Source of the DNA: Spirochaetales bacterium
GTDB taxonomy: Bacteria > Spirochaetota > Spirochaetia > ARS1246
Assembly (NCBI GenBank): GCA_016930115.1
Contig: JAFGHN010000275.1
Coordinates: 1 to 5,809, forward strand
Length of the DNA: 5,809 bases
Reading direction: 5' to 3'
In this document: piece by piece, positions 1-5,330 of the stretch
How positions within the stretch are numbered: the first letter of the stretch is position 1
Layout: every line of letters starts with the position of its first letter
Position numbers and translations under genes: made by a program
The notes under the pieces: model-generated
What the model saw: only the letters and a program-made list of their open reading frames with translations
Told to the model about the DNA's origin: nothing
Databases searched by the model: none

Positions 1-1
1 G

Positions 2-424
2 GATGCAAAACTCAAAGTACAGGCGCTTATAGATAATGAGCTGCCGGAGGACGAAATAGATCGCGTTGTCGATCATATACAGAGCTGCTACAGGTGCAGG
101 GAAGACTATGTCTCACTTCTCAAATTGCAGCGTAAGATGAAAGGGCTTCAATACCCGGAACCGCCCAAGGAATGGTTTGAAGAGCTGGAGAGCAAACGCG
201 GCCGGAGGTTTTCTTCCACGCTCGGTTTGATACTCTTCATCGGTTCGTATATCGGCCTGTTGGGGTACGCGTTGTACTCGTTGTTTTCTGATTCAGGAGA
301 AGGCCTCTTCATAAAAATAGTAATCGGCGGTATTATTGCCGGTGCACTTTTTCTGTTGGGAGTAACGATTGCGGACAGGGCACGGGAAAGCAAGACGGAT
401 CGATATAAAGAGGTGATAAAATGA
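2..424 (+). CDS. Anti-sigma-factor-like zinc-finger membrane protein (5' truncated)
   Basis: The reading frame is open from the first full codon at position 2, so the N-terminus lies outside the window; 140 residues are visible. Visible residues 25-32 form H-x3-C-x2-C (H25, C29, C32), the zinc-binding signature of zf-HC2 anti-sigma domains, preceded by the typical 'L-I-D-N-E-L-P-E-D-E-I' stretch. Two hydrophobic segments follow, at about 73-95 and 102-124, separated by a short acidic loop, so both ends are probably cytoplasmic. Proteins of this family usually hold an ECF sigma factor at the membrane; a sigma gene would be expected just upstream, outside the window (inference). The stop overlaps the start of the next gene as ATGA, which suggests translational coupling. 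The internal TTG at 125 is not the true start, because it would remove the zinc motif. The fold is well supported; the sigma partner is unknown. Confidence 0.8.
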   Translation, partial: DAKLKVQALIDNELPEDEIDRVVDHIQSCYRCREDYVSLLKLQRKMKGLQYPEPPKEWFEELESKRGRRFSSTLGLILFIGSYIGLLGYALYSLFSDSGEGLFIKIVIGGIIAGALFLLGVTIADRARESKTDRYKEVIK

Positions 425-744
425 TCATCTGTTCCACCGACTCGATACCCGGGAAAAAAGTGGTAAAAGTGTTCGGCCTTGTGCGCGGGAATACCATCAG
501 GGCACGAAACATAGGTCGGGATATCAAAGCAGCTTTCAAGCATATCGTTGGTGGTGAGATTACGGATTACACCAAGATGATGGCGGAAACCCGGGAACAG
601 GCGCTGGACCGCCTCGCCGAAGATGCTGAGAAACTTGGCGCCAACGCCATTGTGGGTTTGCGATTCACCACTACCAGCATCATGCAGGGCGCCGCCGAAC
701 TTCTGGTATACGGCACCGCGGTCGCGGTGGAAGAAGACGATTAA
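421..744 (+). CDS. YbjQ/UPF0145 family protein
   Basis: This 107-residue protein has the length and pattern of the YbjQ/UPF0145 family: an N-terminal 'CSTDSIPGKKV' strand, a central 'VGGEITDYTKMMAETREQAL' helix region, and the hallmark 'LGANAIVGLRF' followed by a short C-terminal 'YGTAVAV' strand. The family is sometimes described as putative heavy-metal binding and is thought to form pentamers, but its cellular role is not established, and this copy has only one cysteine (C4). No signal peptide or membrane segment is present, so it is probably cytoplasmic. The ATG overlaps the stop of the upstream anti-sigma-like gene, and AGAGG seven bases before it serves as ribosome binding site. It is the last gene of its unit; the next gene is convergent. 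Confidence 0.85.
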   Translation: MIICSTDSIPGKKVVKVFGLVRGNTIRARNIGRDIKAAFKHIVGGEITDYTKMMAETREQALDRLAEDAEKLGANAIVGLRFTTTSIMQGAAELLVYGTAVAVEEDD

Positions 745-752
745 GTTGAAAA

Positions 753-761
753 TTATCCACA
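753..761 (+). promoter_or_regulatory. DnaA box 1 (perfect)
   Basis: TTATCCACA is identical to the strong DnaA consensus. It lies nine bases after the YbjQ stop codon and its last base touches a possible terminator hairpin. Confidence 0.5.
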
Positions 762-791
762 GAGTATACACACGAACTCGTATATTTTTTT
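761..791 (+). terminator. Possible Rho-independent terminator of the anti-sigma/YbjQ unit
   Basis: AGAGTATAC (761-769) can pair with GTATATTTT (780-788) across a 10-base loop, giving nine pairs including two G-U. A run of seven T follows at 785-791, partly shared with the stem. The stem is AT-rich and weak, but position and T-run fit termination of the plus-strand unit ending at 744. Confidence 0.35.
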
Positions 792-992
792 ATAACTCAT
801 TTTGGGCGTCTGGCGGCGCGGACCGGTAAAGAGCAGAGGTTTTTGAGTTTTTTTAAACCACAGCAGAAGTTAATTGTTTTCCCTATAAAGAGTTATATGT
901 TACCACTATACGCAGGTTTGGCGGTTCTGATCAGTTGAGGCCCGAATTTCGTGTCGATATTATCACGCGGCCGGTGTCTCTTGGCACGTTTT

Positions 993-1036
993 TATGTTAT
1001 CCACAATCTTTGCACACCGTATCAACGGATAACATA
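993..1036. repeat. 10-bp perfect inverted repeat overlapping DnaA box 2 and a stop codon
   Basis: TATGTTATCC (993-1002) and GGATAACATA (1027-1036) are exact reverse complements separated by 24 bases. The left arm contains most of DnaA box 2; the right arm encodes the last residues of the OmpR-type regulator, just before its stop at 1022-1024. There is no T-run after the structure on either strand, so a standard intrinsic terminator is unlikely. It could be a protein-binding site or a 3'-end RNA structure. Confidence 0.5.
997..1005 (+). promoter_or_regulatory. DnaA box 2 (perfect)
   Basis: A second exact TTATCCACA in the same orientation as box 1, starting 244 bases after it. A near-match (CTTTGCACA) follows at 1008-1016. 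It is embedded in the left arm of a 10-bp inverted repeat. Confidence 0.5.
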
Positions 1037-1669
1037 CCCAAGCCGGCGGGCGGTCTTTATCTCGATACGTTCTTCCGGCTGCAATGAACACTGCAATCCG
1101 GCGAGCTTCTTGCGCAGGCTTGAAATATGCACATCCACCGTCCGTGAGCCCGTACCGGCCTTCCCCCAGATCGCGTAGTACAACGCTTCTCTGGGTACAA
1201 CAACCCGCGGATGTCTGAGAAGGAGCGCGAGGATTTTCATTTCTTGAGCGGAAAGCCCGCATTTTTTGTCGCCGCAGATTATCTCGGTCTCGAGCAGGGA
1301 GATTTTTCCCGTTGTCAACGACCCGCCGCGTGTCGCGCGGAGCCTGTCTACCCTGAAGTGAAGCTCGGTTATCGTCCAGGGTTCCTTCAGATAGTCTGTG
1401 CATCCCGCCTCCCAGGCGGTTGACAGATGCTCCGCCGGGCCGTAGCCGAGAACGGGCACCTCAGCGAGGCCGATGCGACCGGCCGGGAATATTTCATTGA
1501 GACGAAACACATCGATGATATAGAGACCAACCGTTTCAAGTGGAAGCGGTTTTTTTGAAAAGGTGATTTCTAGATCGGGATTGCGGCGGCTGTAGGTTTC
1601 AACTCGTGCGCGCAGAACCTTATCACCGTCGTAAACGAAATTTGTCTTTAGCGCGGGTCGAGGATTCAG
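1022..1669 (-). CDS. OmpR/PhoB-type response regulator with degenerate receiver; probable CTG start
   Basis: The C-terminal part (about residues 119-215) is an OmpR/PhoB winged helix: 'LSAQEMKILALLLRHP', then 'SRTVDVHISSLRKKL', ending 'ARRLGYVIR'. The N-terminal part is receiver-like: 'FVYDGD' as strand 1, 'LYIID' with D53 at the phosphoacceptor position, and 'DYLKEP' with conserved K95. The strand-4 Ser/Thr is missing ('PVLGYG'), so switching may be unusual. The first usual start, GTG at 1508-1510, would cut the receiver in half and has no ribosome site. The frame stays open upstream to 1720 with no ATG, GTG or TTG. A CTG at 1667-1669 overlaps the pspA stop as CTGA, and GGAAG lies ten bases before it. 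I choose this start, giving 215 aa, near the usual OmpR-family length. Last gene of the STAS-ybjN-pspA operon; it may bind promoters of the envelope-stress response (inference). Confidence 0.75.
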   Translation of the reverse strand: MNPRPALKTNFVYDGDKVLRARVETYSRRNPDLEITFSKKPLPLETVGLYIIDVFRLNEIFPAGRIGLAEVPVLGYGPAEHLSTAWEAGCTDYLKEPWTITELHFRVDRLRATRGGSLTTGKISLLETEIICGDKKCGLSAQEMKILALLLRHPRVVVPREALYYAIWGKAGTGSRTVDVHISSLRKKLAGLQCSLQPEERIEIKTARRLGYVIR

Positions 1670-2394
1670 TCTTGCGTTTCTTCCGTCTTGCCCTTTGTCT
1701 TGTCCTCCAGAAGACCCTCTTCACTCATACGTTTCCGAAGATCCTCCAGAAGTATATCGGCATTGGCGCTCGAGCCCTCCAGGGCGGCGAACTGCTTCTC
1801 GATATCGCTGGACTTGGTGGACATATCTTCGATCTCCGCCATGGCGTCGACTTCGGCTTCAATCTGCTCAACCCTGTTTGCCATCTTGTCAAAAGCGTCA
1901 AAGGCCGAATTATCGGCCATGCTGCCGATCGTAGACTGGATCCGTTTCTGGGCTTCCGCACGCTTCGCCCGGGCAATAAGAAGGTTCTTCTTCCGCTGGG
2001 CTTCTTCTATTTTTTGCTGGAGGCCTCTGAGTGACTGTTTGAGATTCTCAACTGCGGCATGTTGAGCTTCCCACTGCTCCTTGTACTGGCTGGCAAAACT
2101 GGCATATTCCTGCTTTCTCAGGAGCGCCTCTTTTGCGAGATCCTCTTTTCCGGCTTTGAGCGCAAGTCTGGCCCTTCTGTCCCATTCCTCGCCCTGGCTG
2201 ACCTGCTGTGTCACCAAACGTTCAAGCTTCTTCTCGTCCGCAATAGCGGAGGCAACGCTTTTCTTCGATTCGATCAGCTGCTCGTTCATATCGACGATGA
2301 GTTGATTGAGCATCTTCTCCGGGTTTTCCGCTTTGCTGATCATGTCGTTGAGATTCGACTTTACAACCCTTCTAAATCTATCAAAAAGACCCAT
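1666..2394 (-). CDS. pspA: PspA/IM30 (Vipp1) family phage shock protein A
   Basis: This 242-residue protein begins 'MGLFDRFRRVVKSNLNDMI', the amphipathic membrane-binding helix of PspA/IM30 proteins, continues 'ENPEKMLNQLIVDM', and is then almost wholly charged helical coiled coil to about residue 220, with the conserved 'RAKRAEAQKRIQ' stretch near 140-155. Length fits PspA (about 220-230 aa) with a short acidic C-terminal tail. PspA proteins are ESCRT-III-like: they polymerise on the inner membrane surface and limit proton leakage under envelope stress (family knowledge). The start follows GGAG at seven-base spacing, which sits inside the end of the YbjN-like gene; only three bases separate the two frames. 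Its stop overlaps the likely CTG start of the next gene. In contrast to E. coli, no pspB, pspC or pspF is visible here. Confidence 0.95.
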   Translation of the reverse strand: MGLFDRFRRVVKSNLNDMISKAENPEKMLNQLIVDMNEQLIESKKSVASAIADEKKLERLVTQQVSQGEEWDRRARLALKAGKEDLAKEALLRKQEYASFASQYKEQWEAQHAAVENLKQSLRGLQQKIEEAQRKKNLLIARAKRAEAQKRIQSTIGSMADNSAFDAFDKMANRVEQIEAEVDAMAEIEDMSTKSSDIEKQFAALEGSSANADILLEDLRKRMSEEGLLEDKTKGKTEETQD

Positions 2395-2397
2395 CCG

Positions 2398-2796
2398 TCA
2401 GCTCCTTTTGTCTTCTTTGCGGTACGCAGAAAGTACCGTGTAATGCTGAGCGAGCGCAAGCCCGATTGCATCGAGAGTCGCCTGAAATTCTTCCATGTCG
2501 AGTGTCTGGAGCACCAGCGTGGCCACAAGCATCACTTTTCCGTTCTCAAGCGCGTACGCACCGTGCACCAGATCCGCCGCATTCAACGTCAGGAGTTTCT
2601 CATAGAACTCCTCTTTCCTCTCAGTCGGCGCGTCCATGACACTGACCCGTATGATCAGCAACGGATCGGCACAGATAACCGCCACCTGTTCGAGCCCGTT
2701 TGCCTCATCGTTTATGATCCAGCTGTTTTCGTCGATTTCTTCGAAGGTGAGACCAAGATTGATCATGTATCCTTCAACTTTCTCCTTTGCGCTCAT
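2398..2796 (-). CDS. YbjN-like / type III chaperone-fold protein
   Basis: A 132-residue soluble protein whose alternating helix-strand pattern resembles YbjN and the related CesT-like secretion-chaperone fold. It has an N-terminal helix ('AKEKVEGYMINLGL'), strands 'SWIINDE' and 'QVAVICADPLLIIRVSV', then 'FYEKLLTLNAADLVHGAYAL', strand 'KVMLVATLVLQTLD', and a C-terminal helix 'EEFQATLDAIGLALAQHY'. E. coli YbjN is linked to motility and stress phenotypes, but no biochemical activity is settled. No signal peptide or membrane segment is seen. The ATG has an excellent ribosome site, GGAGG at five-base spacing. It sits 42 bases after the STAS-zinc ribbon gene and 3 bases before pspA, so a chaperone or adaptor role for PspA is plausible (inference). 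The fold is likely; the function is unknown. Confidence 0.75.
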   Translation of the reverse strand: MSAKEKVEGYMINLGLTFEEIDENSWIINDEANGLEQVAVICADPLLIIRVSVMDAPTERKEEFYEKLLTLNAADLVHGAYALENGKVMLVATLVLQTLDMEEFQATLDAIGLALAQHYTVLSAYRKEDKRS

Positions 2797-2838
2797 GAGA
2801 CCTCCGGTGAATGTAATGTGGGTAGAAAGCGAGGAGTG

Positions 2839-3390
2839 TCAGCCCAAGAATACCTGGCCGGCCGGATCAATCGCCAAAATCGTTTTGCACTCCGAGCAAC
2901 GAAACCTCCCGGACCGCGTCGCCTTCAACCGTTTTGAGCAGATGGGGCACTGGAAAATCTTTGGAAACACATCTGAGGCGCCTGCTTGCCCTTTCTGGTT
3001 GAAAAAGTCCACCGCATCGTTGAGGTTGTCTTTGATGTTGAAGAACTGGGAAAAACCGAGAAGCTGAAAAACCTCGTATACCTTGGGCTGAATTTCGAGA
3101 AGGACGAGATCTCCGCCCCGTGGTTTTACGGATTTCAGAAACGCAGTGAATGAACCAATTCCCGTACTCGAGACGTAATTGAGGCCCGCGCAACTAAAGA
3201 TGAGCTTGATAAATCCCGCGTCGATCGCCCTGGTGACCCGCTTCTGAAAGAAGTTGGAATTGTAGGTATCGATATATCCCGTCAGGTAAAGGACGAGACA
3301 TCCTTCAACGGAATCAATCTTCTGGAGTCTGATCTTTAGGCTATCGTCCTTCTCGTCATCAAATCCAGGTACGATATCGTTGTTGTTCAT
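2839..3390 (-). CDS. STAS (anti-anti-sigma-like) domain fused to a C-terminal zinc ribbon
   Basis: Residues about 20-133 form a STAS domain: strand 'CLVLYLTGYIDTYNS', 'IKLIFSCAGLNYVSSTGIGSF' with the phosphorylatable serine motif, and 'GGDLVLLEIQPKVYEVFQLLGF'. Aligned to SpoIIAA, S75 in 'SSTGIG' matches the phosphorylated serine; the preceding Asp is Ser here, as in many RsbV-like proteins. Residues 148-168 hold C148-x2-C151 and C165-x2-C168, a four-cysteine zinc ribbon, followed by a short hydrophobic tail. STAS proteins of this type bind anti-sigma kinases or stressosome partners; the ribbon may add a protein or nucleic-acid contact (inference). It is the first gene of the minus-strand operon, with AGAGG before its ATG and a promoter further upstream. 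No serine kinase or PP2C phosphatase gene is in the window. Confidence 0.85.
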   Translation of the reverse strand: MNNNDIVPGFDDEKDDSLKIRLQKIDSVEGCLVLYLTGYIDTYNSNFFQKRVTRAIDAGFIKLIFSCAGLNYVSSTGIGSFTAFLKSVKPRGGDLVLLEIQPKVYEVFQLLGFSQFFNIKDNLNDAVDFFNQKGQAGASDVFPKIFQCPICSKRLKATRSGRFRCSECKTILAIDPAGQVFLG

Positions 3391-3435
3391 GTAACCTCTT
3401 CGGCCAGCGTGCTAACTCTACCCCTACCTGTTAAC

Positions 3436-3464
3436 ATATTATTCGTCAAATCTGTATTTGTCAA
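3436..3464 (-). promoter_or_regulatory. Likely sigma-70 promoter of the STAS-ybjN-pspA operon
   Basis: On the minus strand TTGACA (3464-3459, exact -35) is followed after 17 bases by TAATAT (3441-3436, 4 of 6 to the -10 consensus). Transcription would start near 3429, giving a leader of about 40 bases before the STAS ATG at 3390. Confidence 0.5.
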
Positions 3465-3465
3465 A
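3442..3465 (-). repeat. Direct repeat TTYGTCAAA over the pspA-operon promoter
   Basis: Plus-strand TTCGTCAAA (3442-3450) and TTTGTCAAA (3457-3465) are direct copies 15 bases apart. Read on the minus strand, the distal copy contains the -35 and the proximal copy lies in the spacer. A related pair lies upstream of the sigma-54-type regulator at 5331-5349. Confidence 0.35.
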
Positions 3466-3602
3466 CAGCTAGAACCCTTCAAGGCACCACCTTTGTGACG
3501 TGCATAAGGGAGGCAATAATACACACTGAATACTAAACGTAGCAACTCGCGCATGAATTTTCAACCCGTTTTTGTCAGATTGCCCCTCTAAAACCGTTAT
3601 AC

Positions 3603-3631
3603 TTGACCTCTACCGCTATCGGACTTAGTAT
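3603..3631 (+). promoter_or_regulatory. Sigma-70 promoter of the exported-protein gene
   Basis: TTGACC (3603-3608, 5 of 6) and TAGTAT (3626-3631, 4 of 6) are separated by 17 bases. The start would be near 3638, and the ribosome site GAGGAG at 3642-3647 lies five bases before the ATG at 3653. Confidence 0.6.
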
Positions 3632-3652
3632 GCTTTAGTACGAGGAGAAGCT

Positions 3653-4129
3653 ATGGTAAGAAAAATCCTGGCGTTACTGTTCCTGTGCATACCTTGTTTC
3701 ATTTTCGGTCAGAGCGTTGAAGACCTTAATGCCATCATCGATTTCGCTACCACCTTGCGAGAACTCGATCAAATAGCGCAGAGCGGTAATCAGGATGCGC
3801 TTCCCTCGAAGTTTGTGATTATTGACGGCGTTGTCTCCGCCCGTGAGGTACTCAATCCTGACACCGCCGATTACGTAGGACAACTCAATCTGGTTAGCGG
3901 CGAGTGGATCGGCGTAGAGAGAGTTGTGCGGTACGAGTGTATCCTCTTGCTTGTAGGGCCCGAATTTGCCTCCGCAATACCCGCCCGCCGTTCAAGAAGC
4001 GCAAACCCGAATGAAATAGAGTTGAACACACGCGTCCTTGCGGTAGCCGAAGCTATCGGATTATACCAACTTGAGGATGGAACGATAGTGCCTGTGCTGC
4101 AGGCTCACCATATCCGCAAGATCCAGTAA
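3653..4129 (+). CDS. Small exported protein of unknown function
   Basis: I do not recognise this 158-residue protein. The N-terminus is a clear Sec signal peptide: basic 'MVRK', hydrophobic core about residues 5-18, and a cleavage region at 'FGQS' near residues 19-21. No lipobox is present at the junction, so a soluble periplasmic or secreted product is expected. The mature part begins with a helical stretch (22-45), then strands 'SKFVIIDGVVSAREV' and 'GQLNLVSGEWIGVERVVRYECILLLVG', a basic 'ARRSRS' loop, and C-terminal 'TIVPVLQAHHIRKIQ'. The strand order is loosely like an OB-type barrel, but this is only an impression. It has its own promoter and a strong GAGGAG ribosome site. The stop is only three bases from the stop of the convergent sigma-54-type regulator, so the two messages probably overlap at their 3' ends. 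Confidence 0.8.
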   Translation: MVRKILALLFLCIPCFIFGQSVEDLNAIIDFATTLRELDQIAQSGNQDALPSKFVIIDGVVSAREVLNPDTADYVGQLNLVSGEWIGVERVVRYECILLLVGPEFASAIPARRSRSANPNEIELNTRVLAVAEAIGLYQLEDGTIVPVLQAHHIRKIQ

Positions 4130-4132
4130 TAG

Positions 4133-5257
4133 CTACAAATCGCGATCAAAAATGATTTCCGATGGTCCGATCTTTCCTCCGTTTGAAAAGAGAGAAGCGC
4201 GCAGGAGAACATTTTTCAGCTCCCTGACGTTCCCCGGCCAATCGTGTGACTGCAATTTAATCTCAGCCTGCTTGCTGAGCCCGGTGCCGCTTTCCTGCAG
4301 AATGAACGCGGCGAGCAGCGGCAGATCCGTCAGCCGCTCGCGCAGCGGCGGCAGGGTGACGGGAAGCGTATTGATCCTGTAGAAAAGATCCTCTCTGAAT
4401 ACTCCTTCAGCGACGGCTTTTTTCAAGCTTCGGTTTGTCGCTGCGACTATACGCAAATCCACGTGAAGCGGCCGAGACGCCCCGAGGCGGGTCACTATCG
4501 AGCTTTCGAGCGCCCGCAGAAGCTTCGCCTGTGCCTCTTTTGGAATCTCCCCGATCTCGTCAAGAAAGAGGGTGCCGCCGTTTGCCAATTCGAAACTGCC
4601 GGGCCGGCTCACCGCGTCGGTAAAGGCGCCTCTTTCAGAACCGAAAAGCTCGGTTTCAAACAGGGTGTCCGGAATTGCCGCGCAATTGCGCGCGACAAAA
4701 GGCTGGCCGCTTCTTGCCGACAGATCGTGTACGATCCGCGCCGCGAGTTCCTTTCCGGTTCCGCTCTCGCCGCAGATGAGCACCGGCGTGTCTGCTGAGG
4801 CATACCTGATAAGCCGTTTCTTTACTGCGATCATCACCGGGCTTTCGCCGACGAAACCGGCAAAGCAGGGATGTTCGGTCATCGATTCCGGCGCGAGGGA
4901 GCGGTCGCGAATGAAGCCCCTTATTCTGTCCATCAGCGATTGGAGCTCGAAGGGTCTCACCAGGTAATCGCACGCACCGTGGCGCATCGCCTCAACCACG
5001 AGCTGTATCTGGGTGATGGCCGTGAGGATGATAACGGGAGGAGCGCCGGGCAGACCGGTCAGGTGTTTCAGGACCTCGATTCCATTCAGGTCCGGCAGAT
5101 CGATGTCCAGGATGACGAGGTCAGGATACTCCTTTGAAGCTATTTCTATGCCGTGGGCACCTTGATAACTCGAAATGAGATGGAACTCTCTGGGTAATAC
5201 CATCCTGAGCACGTGATGGGCTCTTGAATCATCGTCGATAAAAAGAATCCGCGCCAT
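4133..5257 (-). CDS. Sigma-54-type response regulator (receiver + AAA+), lacking a Fis-type DNA-binding domain
   Basis: A 374-residue NtrC-family regulator. The receiver (1-115) has D8/D9, phosphoacceptor D51 and T79, but the conserved switch Lys is R101 ('DYLVRPF'). The AAA+ domain (about 135-350) has Walker A 'GESGTGKE' (163-170), a sigma-54 contact loop reading GAFTDA (210-215) instead of GAFTGA, Walker B 'GGTLFLDE' (227-234), arginine-finger segment 'FREDLFYR' (287-294) and sensor II 'WPGNVREL' (340-347). The protein ends about 27 residues later, without the Fis-like helix-turn-helix these activators normally carry, as in Helicobacter FlgR and chlamydial CtcC. It may therefore act on sigma-54 polymerase from solution (inference). 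The ATG at 5257 is chosen because 'MARILFIDDD' begins a normal receiver, AAAGGTGG lies four bases before it, and a near-perfect promoter sits upstream. A TTG at 5338 would only add a non-conserved stretch. Confidence 0.93.
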   Translation of the reverse strand: MARILFIDDDSRAHHVLRMVLPREFHLISSYQGAHGIEIASKEYPDLVILDIDLPDLNGIEVLKHLTGLPGAPPVIILTAITQIQLVVEAMRHGACDYLVRPFELQSLMDRIRGFIRDRSLAPESMTEHPCFAGFVGESPVMIAVKKRLIRYASADTPVLICGESGTGKELAARIVHDLSARSGQPFVARNCAAIPDTLFETELFGSERGAFTDAVSRPGSFELANGGTLFLDEIGEIPKEAQAKLLRALESSIVTRLGASRPLHVDLRIVAATNRSLKKAVAEGVFREDLFYRINTLPVTLPPLRERLTDLPLLAAFILQESGTGLSKQAEIKLQSHDWPGNVRELKNVLLRASLFSNGGKIGPSEIIFDRDL

Positions 5258-5261
5258 ATCA

Positions 5262-5269
5262 CCACCTTT
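5262..5269 (-). promoter_or_regulatory. Ribosome binding site fixing the start of the sigma-54-type regulator
   Basis: Minus-strand AAAGGTGG ends four bases before the ATG at 5257 and decides this start over the in-frame TTG at 5336-5338. Confidence 0.65.
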
Positions 5270-5284
5270 GGAGGTAATGGACTT

Positions 5285-5313
5285 ATTATAATTACTTTTC
5301 TCATTTGTGTAAA
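5285..5313 (-). promoter_or_regulatory. Strong sigma-70 promoter of the sigma-54-type regulator
   Basis: On the minus strand TTTACA (5313-5308, 5 of 6) is followed after exactly 17 bases by TATAAT (5290-5285, perfect). Transcription would start near 5278, leaving a leader of about 20 bases that includes the ribosome site. Confidence 0.75.
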
Positions 5314-5330
5314 TACTGCAAATGCTTTTT

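Larger units (their letters stand above)
745..1021. other. Convergent intergenic region with DnaA boxes and AT-rich tracts
   Basis: No convincing gene lies in these 277 bases between two convergent genes. Perfect TTATCCACA DnaA boxes occur at 753-761 and 997-1005, both in plus orientation. Weaker same-strand matches occur at 854-862 (TAAACCACA) and 1008-1016 (CTTTGCACA, one mismatch to TTWTNCACA). Strongly AT-rich stretches occur at 781-800 and 841-857, with another AT-biased stretch around 880-908. The palindrome CTGATCAG lies near 927. This is more structure than an ordinary 3'-3' gap needs and could be a DnaA-binding locus. Confidence 0.6.
3391..3652. other. Divergent intergenic promoter region
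   Basis: This 262-base AT-leaning region separates the minus-strand STAS-pspA operon from the plus-strand exported-protein gene. It contains a sigma-70-like promoter for each direction and the paired TTYGTCAAA motifs at 3442-3465. I see no gene or stable hairpin in the middle part, about 3470-3600. Confidence 0.6.

Noticed and set aside
148..771. Long minus-strand open frame of 207 codons opposite the anti-sigma/YbjQ genes
   Set aside because: It lies antisense to two well-supported genes, has no domain pattern or ribosome site, and its sequence looks like a reverse-strand shadow.
979..998. TTGGCACGTTTTTATG as a sigma-54 promoter on the plus strand
   Set aside because: The -24 block is good but the -12 GC is not at the required spacing, and it points into the 3' end of a convergent gene.
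2059..2937. Plus-strand open frame of 292 codons opposite pspA, the YbjN-like gene and part of the STAS gene
   Set aside because: The minus-strand frames show clear family features and good ribosome sites; this frame has no recognisable domain and spans two gene boundaries.
3410..3425. Possible sigma-54 promoter (GG-N10-GC) on the minus strand before the STAS gene
   Set aside because: Only the core dinucleotides and TTAGCA resemble the consensus; the first block reads GGGGTA rather than GGCACG. Such cores are frequent by chance.
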